Assembly: GCA_040954595.2 (NCBI GenBank)
Contig: CM082592.2
Span: 3,720,001 to 3,784,000, forward strand
Origin: Balanoglossus misakiensis
Lineage: Eukaryota; Hemichordata
Length of the DNA: 64,000 nt
Direction: 5' to 3'
Shown in pieces: positions 1 to 9,800 of the stretch (positions are counted from its first letter, which is position 1; each line of letters opens with the position of its first letter). The translations under genes were made by a program, and so were the position numbers. The notes below the pieces were generated by a model that ran no database searches, was not told the origin of the DNA, and saw nothing but the letters and a program-made list of their open reading frames with translations.

Positions 1-245
1 TGTGATGCCAAACTGTAGTTCCCATGTTTTATCACCGCATACTGCACGTCCTGGCGTCCTCACATCATCATATGTGCGACTTTACACTTTGAAATCATGA
101 CATCGTGATTACTTACTCCAACATGTGATGCCATACTATATTTCCCATGTTTTATCACCGCATACTGCACGTCGTTCTTAGACTATTTCATGATGCCACC
201 GATGCGACTTCACGCGCTTATATATATGTGTGTACACACACACGA
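1..245. repeat. Degenerate 123-bp tandem duplication
   Basis: About 50 bases at 1-50 recur nearly unchanged at 124-173, an offset of 123 bp. The weaker remainder of the unit (a 'gcgact-t-cac' block) recurs near 75 and 203. It precedes a TATA-like run at about 219-228 and the DUF4419 gene, so it may be duplicated upstream promoter sequence. The left copy may continue beyond the window edge. Confidence 0.7.
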
Positions 246-425
246 CCGCATACCCATCTTGTTCACATCGCCAATAACCGAGAAGTCCACACAAGTGTTG
301 ACATGGCCGAACTATTCAGTGTTTCAATAAGGAGGCCGGTCAGTATCATTTTGTAATACCTTTTCCGTATTTTTACATCTTCGGGTGGCATAACCCCCAC
401 CTTTTATTTCTTTACTTAGGTGAGT

Positions 426-1922
426 ATGTGGCATTTGAGACACGTAAATAAGGACGCGAAATGTAAAGCTATGGGAATAGCCAAGAAATTAGAGACAGCG
501 CCCACTAGCGGCCGAAAAACAATGTCGAAAGGTGAGTATCGCGCGTTCGTCAGATATGCGTTATATTTAATGGTTTTGCGTTTCTGTGCGGTCGTTGATG
601 ACCGAGCCAATGATCCGTGTAAAATCAGCACCCATACTTCGAGATATCGGTGGTTTCTTGAACCATTGTATTTTATTCCGGTTTCAGGCACGAACATCGT
701 TCTACACAATTCAGTACAGTGTTCACAGCCCTTACCCGAAACCTCTCACGTATTGGACGCCTTGACTAGAGTACATTGTGTGATTGAAGGCTGTTACAAC
801 CCAAGTGCCAGAATAGTCAGCACCGATAATGTACACGGTCTAATGCACGCTGTGCAGATGGCATACAGAAAAAGCTATCCGTTGGTTTTGAGTCCAGATA
901 TTGTGTGGTTGTGTATTTCACAAGGATTTATGCAACACATGTGCTCCGACGACCGTTTGTACCGCCTACTAATCAAAACTCACGAGAATACAAGCGTTGA
1001 ATCTACCATGTCCCACCTCGACGACAAGTCAGAATTTGGGGAATGGAAAACTGCGTTAATCGACTTGTCAAACCATGTTCGCGAAACCCTAGGAGAGTGT
1101 AATTACGGAATGATGACACCAGACTTTACCACAACCAGCCTACAAGATAAAATTGTAGGAGATTTGACAGTGTCTGCCCAAGTGGACCCGAAGTTTTCGT
1201 ATTTGCTGCAACCAGGTGAAGTAAAAAATCAGCGTCCTTTGACTTCGAATGGAATTCCCTCTATTTTTTTAGAAGGCTGCCTAGATGATTGGACGGCGAT
1301 CCGGCGTAATACTGTCAAATTGGGGTGTTATGATCTGAACTGGTGGACCGATGGTGTGGTAAAAATTCTTGACAAATTTATAAAGGCGAAAGAAGGAGTG
1401 ATCGACAGAGAATTCTGGTCAGGCATATATGAGGCAAGTATTGTAAAGGAGATTGCATGAATTATTGTATTTACCCCTCGTAGTTGTCTCGAGTATCAAT
1501 TATTTTGAACCATGTATATGTATTCCGCGGTTACAATCATAACACGTTTGTGTTTTGGGGGTTTTCTGTGGGGTGGGGGGTGGGGGTGGAATACCATCCC
1601 TTATACATCGTCTCTTTCGCTCTCTCATTATCAGATGGTTGAGTACCCATGTGGCCCATGTATCACCGGGTGGATCGTCGACCTGTTTCCGTATTTCATG
1701 TACAAACAGGACCGAGAATCAACAATACTGGCGGACTCTTTTCCATCTGGTCTGTCGATAAACCCTTTCAACGTGGGACAATCCGCAGAAGTCTCGAAAC
1801 TGGCGCTTGTAAGCGGGTTCATGGGAGTATCTCAAGACGCTGATACACTAGCTCTCAGACCGGAATTGGGATGGGTCGTTCTCAACCACAACAAGAACAA
1901 CGGCTCACCGACCAAGATATAA
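426..1922 (+). CDS. DUF4419-domain protein, spliced gene
   Basis: The protein matches the DUF4419 family, an uncharacterised domain of eukaryotes, some bacteria and some viruses. Hallmarks are a 'PLVLSPDIVWLCISQGF' block, a 'DFTTTS' block, 'GIPSIFLEGCLDDW' and a 'WW' before the end of the first long reading frame (stop at 1458-1460). The domain's final part ('GPCITGWIVDLFPYF', 'FPSGLS', 'LRPELGWVV') lies in a separate frame from 1635. A phase-0 intron of about 1434-1634 (GC-AG donor; a GT donor at 1443 is also in phase) with a pyrimidine-rich acceptor joins them. A second possible intron, 532-687, has a strong gtgagt donor and keeps frame. The first ATG in frame is at 426. A TATA-like run at 219-228 and a well-placed ATG at 303 allow an extra upstream exon. 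AATAAA lies at 1968-1973. The function is unknown, and the gene may be captured from a host. Confidence 0.75.
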
Positions 1923-1967
1923 CAGTTGATATTGTAAAATATGTTTGAAATCATTCGTTATACAGAG

Positions 1968-2171
1968 AATAAAATAGAGTCGATGCGCGTGCGTAGGTTT
2001 GACAAGAGAACATTGTTACCTGTATGCATGGAGAGCGTCCAAAAGTATGAGGCTCCCATTTCTTAGACATGGCGAAATATGGCCACCTTGAAAGTGTTTG
2101 TTAAAACGTTATACAATTTTAGAAGGAAATATATCACACTTGACACAATAACTTCTGTCCGCGTATTTATT
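1968..2171. terminator. Convergent polyadenylation signals
   Basis: AATAAA at 1968-1973 serves the plus-strand DUF4419 gene. TTTATT at 2166-2171 (AATAAA on the minus strand) lies 34 nt past the stop of the minus-strand membrane protein gene. The 280-bp gap between the genes holds nothing else recognisable. Confidence 0.55.
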
Positions 2172-2204
2172 TATTTATTTAGTAAAATACAAGTTCTTTT
2201 ATAT

Positions 2205-3593
2205 TTACTGGGTGAACATATGAGGATGAATATTACGCTTTATGGCAGAATCTCTGTTTTCTCCGTGTTTATTTTTCTCTTCTTTGGGAGTGGACTGACT
2301 GGAATCTATGTCGGTCTCTTGTGAAGTTTCGGTGTGTATAAGGTGTCTCGTATTCCCAATCATTTCGATGTCCGGAGGTAACCTCCCCCGGTTATTCGCA
2401 ATAGCATACGCGGTAGAAGTTGATGAAGGTACATACCCACCATGGAACGCGAGCAGTAATCCGTGATATACAGTCAATATGGCCGCTCGGATCACCCACG
2501 CTGTATACAATATTTTCCCCCATAAAGGTCCGACACTGTTTATAGGACAGTGCCTTGCATCTCTTCCAGCTAAATTTGAAGAAAGTATACTTTGTATACA
2601 CTTGTCTTCAGAGACAATGTCATGTACACTGTAACATTTCGGGAACGCAGGTATCCCATCGTTTACACATGGCCCGCTAATGAGAAAAATGCCATGTTTG
2701 AGTAAATCCAAGACAGCATATGCTACCGAGCTGAGGGCAAAAATATAAGCCACTACAGACAGTACCCGGACAACGCAGGTGTCTTCCTGTTTACGATTGG
2801 ACTCTCGATATAGCAAGACTTTACTCCCTTCTAAGTAATAACTCAATATACAGTTCACTAAAAATGCCATCGTTGGGGGCCATGTTATTAGCTCATATTT
2901 ACCATAGGATGGTAGCAATTCGACAAACAAACAAGCTATCATAATTATCATTCCAAACAAATACTTTGTAAAGGGAATATTCCCGTATACAAACGACTGA
3001 TATTGTCTGTCGTATATGTGAAACTGCGTATCTGTAGTACATCGTTCTTGCCCGCGTGTATGTATATGTATTAACAGTGGTAAAACTCCGCTTGGAACAT
3101 ATCTCAACAGACACATAATTATGTAATACATGGCTGCTGCTTCTCGTCCCAATCTCACGTCCGGACACCGTTCGTAGTCCACGTTGAATTTCAGAGGATT
3201 TTGTACAGACAGGAAGCGAGTACATTGAGCCAGTGACATATTTAGACATTGCACGTTCGTTCTCACATCCCGTTCGGCAGTGGAACAGTTAGCCAAGTGT
3301 TCCATTATATTAAACATCAGAGACACGTTTGCACAAACGAAAAGTAGAATACATGCCACCGAGGCCAATTTCGATAGTATCGTATGCACCATCACATCCC
3401 GTTTTTCGTGCGATTCACTAGCAAATTTAGAACACAAGTAATATACTATAGCCGGAAAGATGACTTCATAGTCTACCAGTGAATATATGTCCGTTTGAAA
3501 GAGAATTTCTACTAACCACGTTAAGAGTAGGCACAATACAATGATAGTGGCCCAAAATTGGTCTTTCATTATTCCAATATCATACAATAACAT
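2205..3593 (-). CDS. Multi-pass membrane protein, unknown
   Basis: This 462-residue protein starts at an ATG (3593). It has about eight hydrophobic segments, among them residues 12-30, a run near 75-95 after a charged 'SHEKRD' turn, a pair around 205-250 and a segment near 285-305. A Cys-rich loop follows (about residues 310-350, several Cys, probably extracellular or luminal). The last ~70 residues are polar and charged, probably a cytoplasmic tail, and end in a basic stretch. I recognise no family. Multi-spanning membrane proteins are common in malacoherpesviruses, and an envelope or GPCR-like role is possible. A minus-strand AATAAA lies just past the stop. It is tandem with the next upstream minus-strand gene (61 bp apart). 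Confidence 0.75.
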   Translation of the reverse strand: MLLYDIGIMKDQFWATIIVLCLLLTWLVEILFQTDIYSLVDYEVIFPAIVYYLCSKFASESHEKRDVMVHTILSKLASVACILLFVCANVSLMFNIMEHLANCSTAERDVRTNVQCLNMSLAQCTRFLSVQNPLKFNVDYERCPDVRLGREAAAMYYIIMCLLRYVPSGVLPLLIHIHTRGQERCTTDTQFHIYDRQYQSFVYGNIPFTKYLFGMIIMIACLFVELLPSYGKYELITWPPTMAFLVNCILSYYLEGSKVLLYRESNRKQEDTCVVRVLSVVAYIFALSSVAYAVLDLLKHGIFLISGPCVNDGIPAFPKCYSVHDIVSEDKCIQSILSSNLAGRDARHCPINSVGPLWGKILYTAWVIRAAILTVYHGLLLAFHGGYVPSSTSTAYAIANNRGRLPPDIEMIGNTRHLIHTETSQETDIDSSQSTPKEEKNKHGENRDSAIKRNIHPHMFTQ

Positions 3594-3653
3594 TTACGGG
3601 ATCGAATGCACGCAAATACAAAATATATATATATGTTAAGTTTTTTAGGGTCC

Positions 3654-4505
3654 TTATCGCCTGCAACTAGGAAACACAGGTATCTCAGTCATTAATTTAC
3701 CGCGTCCGACACATACAAATGATCGGGTGTTTTTGAAAACAGCGTGACATCCTTTGTCGAATTCTTCTGGAAACCTTGGGTCCCAACCAGCCTCCTTCAA
3801 CATTCTGGTGAACGCAGACTCTGTTAATATTTGACTCAATTTGATAACTTTGGGTGATTCGGTCGGGTCTATTTTGTCTTTGAAACGTGTAAATAACCCC
3901 TTTTTACGCGATGACTCAAGTATCAATTTAGGCATTCCAGTCGACTGATACAATCTGATATCACTATTCCTGACACACTTGCGGACACAATCGTCCATTT
4001 TACACCAATCTATATATTTGTCTTTGAATTCAACACGCTTAAACTGCACGGGGATACTGGTTGGAGGTACAGGTAGAGATATTTCACGACCGTCACCCCT
4101 CATTACCCAACGGAGCTGTTGCCAGTTGCATAACATGGTTACATAATACTGTTGTAAATCCACATATTGTTTCCCAAGCAGATCTATTGGTACATCACAT
4201 TCTCTTATATCAACAAACACAGTTTTGTCATTAGTTGCACACCGAACAGGTATGTTTGCATATGCGCACACGTATGGGTTCGGCAACTCCAAATCGTCGA
4301 CAGATTGTTCATAGGAACCAAATCTCAAACAGTCTGTGCTACAGTCTAAAACCACTGTGACCCGAGGTGGTAATTGATCGATATGCAATGAGAAAAAAGT
4401 GGATTCTTTGGCTGTGTCCATCTTTGTGACACCATGACCTAAAACATTAATACATTTGCTCACGTTCATCCATGTATTAACACATTCACACGTCGGTTGG
4501 TTCAT
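3654..4505 (-). CDS. Unknown soluble protein (283 aa)
   Basis: The ATG at 4505 lies 93 bp from the divergent ATG at 4599, so the two genes probably share a promoter. The protein has no signal peptide or membrane segment. It contains scattered Cys (the N-terminal 25 residues hold three) and a basic middle part with 'SSRKKGLFTRFKDK'. I recognise no family. The long intact frame, ATG start and gene spacing like that of its neighbours support a real gene. It is possibly a tegument or capsid-associated protein, by position only. Confidence 0.7.
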   Translation of the reverse strand: MNQPTCECVNTWMNVSKCINVLGHGVTKMDTAKESTFFSLHIDQLPPRVTVVLDCSTDCLRFGSYEQSVDDLELPNPYVCAYANIPVRCATNDKTVFVDIRECDVPIDLLGKQYVDLQQYYVTMLCNWQQLRWVMRGDGREISLPVPPTSIPVQFKRVEFKDKYIDWCKMDDCVRKCVRNSDIRLYQSTGMPKLILESSRKKGLFTRFKDKIDPTESPKVIKLSQILTESAFTRMLKEAGWDPRFPEEFDKGCHAVFKNTRSFVCVGRGKLMTEIPVFPSCRR

Positions 4506-4598
4506 CTACATTTATTTTACTCGTGCGAAACATTTGAAATCTAATTACTGACAAAACTGAGTGTAAAAAGGGTGTTACGTGTCTTGGTATAAGTTATA

Positions 4599-5843
4599 AT
4601 GAGTTATCTGAGCTACCGTTGCGGCGGTAACCGCGACAAGAAATACCCCAAAAAAACAGTTTCGTATAACGATCAGAACCTAACGCCGAACTTCCCTGAA
4701 CAACAGATCCATTCACTGGTGAACCTTCTACAGAACGTTAATTTAGGACAAGGTGCCCTTACGCAAGATGTCCCTAATGAACAGGTACAAAGTTTGCGGC
4801 CAAAAGTGTTGTACGCAAAAAAAGCTCATGGAGAGAAGAGTTCGGAAGCATTCTCTGGCCTTTTTGGGCGCAAAATCCCGCCCGTCGTTTTTGCGAACGA
4901 ATTAGACTCTCCGGGTTGGGACGTATGTCTGGAGATGGTATGGGAACCTAATTTCCGTATTCTCGACGAAAGGAACACTCGTAAATGTATTGACTTGAGT
5001 GTAGCTTCCAAACAATATGACGCTGTAGTCAGAGAAGTTGGTACAGCACCTTCTAAAACAGTTTGGCGATTATTTCGACCGGAAATGATTGGCGCTATTC
5101 GGCTTTTGTCACCCCACAGACATTTTCAAACACCAAAGTGGGAACCCACTGAAATACCAACATGTCCAGAGTTTGCGTCATGGGAGTCTGGCAGTCGTCG
5201 TCTACTGTCAGAAGAAGTCAATTTCTTATTAACACCAGAATGCGAATACAATGCATGTACCTTAATGGTGAGTGAGGCATTGAGTGAGCACTTCGGTGAT
5301 TGTTACGACCTTCGCACAGACGTTATTGATGTAGAATCATGCGCTAGACGCCTGGGCCAAAAACCAGAGAAGTTGGCGGAGCAGATGATTAATACGTTCT
5401 TAAAATGTACCTACTTTCGCCAGAGTGGGTGTTGGCTATCTAAGCAATCGACAACTTATCGCGATATAGCGATTTGGAAATATAGTGGGCTGCGTCCGTC
5501 ACACCTGTTTTCACACGACGGACAACACATGGAAAGGCATGTTGTGCGGCATCACCCGACCAGATGTGAGTTGTTCATACCAGATGGTAAACACAGTATG
5601 TGTTGCAGACCATCCCATCTATGCTATGGTTCGTGCAAAGCAAACTCAAGAGACATGGAATTGAGAAAGGCAGTATCTAATTTATTATCATTGATCGACG
5701 ACAGTTCAACGCATAATCACACGTGGTTAAAAGTACAAACACATATAGATAGTTTAGCTGAATTATTAAATCCACGCGGCTACGTTAATCGAGAAGTTAA
5801 TCACCCGTTTGACCAGGACACCATCCCAGTATCCACAGAGTAA
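4599..5843 (+). CDS. Unknown protein with HNH/zinc-loop-like C-terminal part
   Basis: The 414-residue protein starts at an ATG (4599). Its N-terminal 80 residues are polar and probably flexible; the middle (about 90-290) looks globular. Near residues 315-355 it has 'HHPTRCELFIPDG', then a Cys-rich 'CCRPSHLCYGSCKANSRDM'. The C-P-x-HL-x(2)-G-x(3)-N-x-D-M pattern resembles the zinc-binding loop of His-Me finger (HNH-type) endonucleases. I rate this as a weak match, because the catalytic His is uncertain. AATAAA at 6005-6010 lies 162 nt past the stop. It is divergent from the preceding gene. Confidence 0.7.
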   Translation: MSYLSYRCGGNRDKKYPKKTVSYNDQNLTPNFPEQQIHSLVNLLQNVNLGQGALTQDVPNEQVQSLRPKVLYAKKAHGEKSSEAFSGLFGRKIPPVVFANELDSPGWDVCLEMVWEPNFRILDERNTRKCIDLSVASKQYDAVVREVGTAPSKTVWRLFRPEMIGAIRLLSPHRHFQTPKWEPTEIPTCPEFASWESGSRRLLSEEVNFLLTPECEYNACTLMVSEALSEHFGDCYDLRTDVIDVESCARRLGQKPEKLAEQMINTFLKCTYFRQSGCWLSKQSTTYRDIAIWKYSGLRPSHLFSHDGQHMERHVVRHHPTRCELFIPDGKHSMCCRPSHLCYGSCKANSRDMELRKAVSNLLSLIDDSSTHNHTWLKVQTHIDSLAELLNPRGYVNREVNHPFDQDTIPVSTE

Positions 5844-6805
5844 GAATGTTTACGGAGGAAGCAGGTGTAACCGGATATATTTCCGAACGACACCCATCTG
5901 ACGACAACTTCTTGAAAGGCACATAAGCTGCAACTCTTGGGATAATTATCATAATTTTTGTTTCAAACTGTACTACCATTAGTCTATGCAGATGAAGGCA
6001 GAGAAATAAACACAAGCATTATAAACCCTAAATATGAGTGGATATGCAAGTTCTAAGCAGATAAATAATAAAGCTTTGCCGCAAGCGATTATGGCCGCAA
6101 CCGTGGGGAAATAAAAAAAAAAAGAAAATGTTGCATTTCCGGTTATGAAACTTTATAAACAAAACATGAACTCATCCACTTGAGCTCATGGAATTAGTAA
6201 ATGTACACCACTGAGACATTGTATTTTCCTTTTTCTTTCCAATATTGCTCTTTTTTTAAACATTGCAGGAATTTTGGTTTTTCTTCAATTTGTGGCCATT
6301 TTGTCATAAATACGTGTTGAGCTTGATATATTATCATGAAATATCATTTAATAGACACGATTAGAAGCATATACGAGATTATTTAAAACTTTAATTTTTT
6401 GTCCAGTTGCAGCTCATGTGCCTTCAAGTCTTTCTTTCCGGCTATCTCTTTCGCGTGATTACGGATATGAATACTTCTCACTCTAAGGTATTTGTACGCA
6501 ACAGGTTACTCTAAAATGACTCAAGTGCACAGGCGGTCATCACGGCCTCCTCCAGATGCAAATATTTCACGTTACTCACTACGTGCACATTTTCAGGTGG
6601 AATAATATGCATGGTCGTGTAGTCGTTATTTTGGTTTTTCCTCTGTTTTGAGTTTGAAAGGTTTGGTTTATACCCTTGTCGATAGTTGCGTCAGTATCAC
6701 ATTTCATAGAGAATTCCTCGTTCTGTCGCATAACTGCAAATCATAAGTAATCCCGGCGTCATAAAATTATCTTCCACATATGTACGCAACCTGATCATTT
6801 CCAAT
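5844..6805. other. Gene-free stretch between convergent genes
   Basis: The 962-bp, AT-rich stretch holds the polyadenylation signal at 6005-6010. No frame longer than a few dozen codons, RNA gene or tandem repeat was seen. The next minus-strand gene ends at 6806. Confidence 0.6.
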
Positions 6806-9800
6806 TTAATACATTGGGGCTTTATAACCCCCAAACTCGCCATTGTCTTCCAACCCGTCGTGTCCTTCAACAATTTTAGACTTTACAGTAGGTGCCAGCT
6901 TGAAAATATTAGTTTGGGGGGTTACCGCGTCAACTTCGTTTGAGATTTCAACAAACCTTGAATCGCGCAGCTTGTTAACAATTAGGTCAATTTCATTGTC
7001 ATCGACTGAACGAGGGAAATATCGACGAATGTCGAATAAATAAAACGGTTCCTGTTTGGATGTCGATGCAAAATCTAACACAGGTTTCTCTAAGGTCTCG
7101 CGTATTTTAATCTTGAAGTCGTTGACGGCCTTCTCGTCTTTTAATAAAACCGTGTCATAGTCTGTAGAACTCACAAGCACCTGCCTTGACTTGTTTTTAA
7201 TGTCAAACGATTCTCTGGACATCAATGGCTGCTTACATAGATTAAATTGTATGATGTTTAACTGACGTCGATTGTATACCGGTGTCTTACAAATAGGACA
7301 GGACACTTGTTCAACGTTCTCATCAAAGGCGTTCACTCTCATATATTCTTGCAAGCACGTTTCGTGGAAAAGATGACATCCATTCCAACAGTCTATCACG
7401 TTATTTTGTTCAGAATATTTTATTAATTCTTTGTCTGACATTTCTTCTCCGTGATCCCGTCTCAATCTCAACTCGCGACAGTTTATCGCCTGCAATTGCC
7501 GGTATGGCCCCAGCTTATCCAAACATAGGGCGCAATTCGTGGCCTCCCATTCTCCGCGTTCGTATTCCGGGGATGTGCAATCCGAAGAAGGTTCCGTGAA
7601 CGACGTGTCGTAATAAGATTCGTCAAAGAGGACAACGCACTTATAAGGGTCACCACATCTGTAATAACGCTTTCGGAATAGGTTTATCTGGGCACCGGTT
7701 CTGTTTTGATTTAACATATTGAATAAATTTACTACACACGACGTCCACAGTGCAAAAAAATTTCCAGGTCTAACCAAACACCCGCTGACACATTGACTTT
7801 GTGTGCGATGTTGCAGAAAAGATACGCCTTCCTTACTGAGATGGAACGTATCAGAGAAAAATTTAACCACTTCCGATTTGACAGAAAGTATGGCATCTTG
7901 GGTAGGAGTTTTGGAATGTACCATCAGATATTTTATCAAATAGCAAAGTCCATAAAAACAATCGTTGGGGTTAATTTGAATTTCACGCGGATCCAGTAAT
8001 ACAAGTCGGCGGTCATTAGCTGGACGCAATTGTCCAGGACCGTGTTTTTCACGAAGGGTTGTTGAAGCACCATGAAATGGCACTCTGGAAAACACTCGTC
8101 CATAGCCCACACCTGTAGTAGTTCCGATTGGAATTAATTGACAACTGCTCTCGGAGTTTGTAGGTGGCTTTGTCAAAACACTGTCGTTTTGTTGTAACGG
8201 GGCCGATTGAGAATTTCCATCTCGGTCGTGATCACTTCTCCTACTGGCTGTGACAATCGGTGTACAACTACCCCGCAGTTCAACGGGACAAGTTAGGCGT
8301 GGCTTTGTCAAAACACTGTCGTTTTGTTGTAACGGGGCCGATTGAGAATTTCCATCTCGGTCGTGATCACTTCTCCTACTGGCTGTGACAATAGGTGTAC
8401 AACTACCCCGCAGTTCAACTGGACAAGTTTGACGTGGCTTTGTCAAAACACTGTCGTTTTGTTGTAACGGGGCCGATTGAGAATTTCCATCTCGGTCGTG
8501 ATCACTTCTCCTACTGGCTGTGACAATCGGTGTACAACTACCCCGCAGTTCAACGGGACAAGTTAGGCGTGGCTTTGTCAAAACACTGTCGTTTTGTTGT
8601 AACGGGGCCGATTGAGAATTTCCATCTCGGTCGTGATCACTTCGCCTACTGGTTGTGACAATAGGTGTACAACTACCTCGCAGTTTAACTGGACAAGTTT
8701 GACGTGGCTTTGTGCACAGCATAGGATCTAACCCCTTTTCTGCACTCTGCACACCAGTACCAAACGAAGTTGCTTGTTTATCGTCATCCTCACTGTCATC
8801 TGAAGATGAAGACCATTTTGTCAATTCGGGATGTGTTAAGGTGGAGTTGTCGACACGCTCTATCCTTTTTTTAATAGCACACAGCTCACTTCCGCGCGCC
8901 GTGTCCTGACCGACATTCCTTTGTCTTCTGTTACAAAGCCGATTGGCCAATACGCTAGCGCGGATGGTTGACTCGGTGCGATCTCCCTCGTGTACTTCCA
9001 ATTGTAACACTTTATCAGAGTGAAGACTAAAATCTCGTCCCGCACACCTTTGGAGAGAGTTCTGAAAGTCAACATCCGCCAGGTGTATTGCCTTCCATTG
9101 CTGACTGGAAAATACAGATTCCTCGCACTTTCGTCTGAAATCAGCAACAGAATTGTTTTCGTCTGTTCTTTGTTTCAACACGGACAACCACATTTCATGC
9201 AACATGTTGTATTTAGTGTCGTCGATAACTCCCAGTTTACCCGCATGTAGATGCCTACTGAGCGTGGTTAACGTACGATCCATTGCTTTACAAAGGTCCC
9301 CATCACTTGTGTCTCGAATGCATTTTTGCAAGCGTGTAATTTCAGCCCCTAAATTGTTAAGTTTGGTTGAATTCTGTGTATGTATCTTGACGAATTCTTT
9401 ACACCTTTCACCTAGGTTCGGCATTCTCATGCATAAATCTCTATTTAACATTCTCGGGTTTCGATCAAGCCATTTATTTTCGTCAGAGAAATGGTAGAAA
9501 TCGGCGGTAGAACACGCATCAATACTCTTAACTTCTTCAATCTGTTCCTCTGTATATCCGTGATCTCGCAATATATGCCTATTTAAGGACCGTTCATTAT
9601 GAAAGCGGTCGTGGCAATTACGTATTCTACAAGTAAATCGAAACCCTAGTAAGACTTCCTGGGTTTTCGCGTATGGTCCTAATTCTTCCATAAGAACTCG
9701 TATTTTCCGGCGTCTGTCCGGTTGGTCTTCTGCAAGCAAGTCGAAGTGGCTGACTGATTCCGACAAACCAAACACTCTGACGTTGGTGAGTGACCAATCA

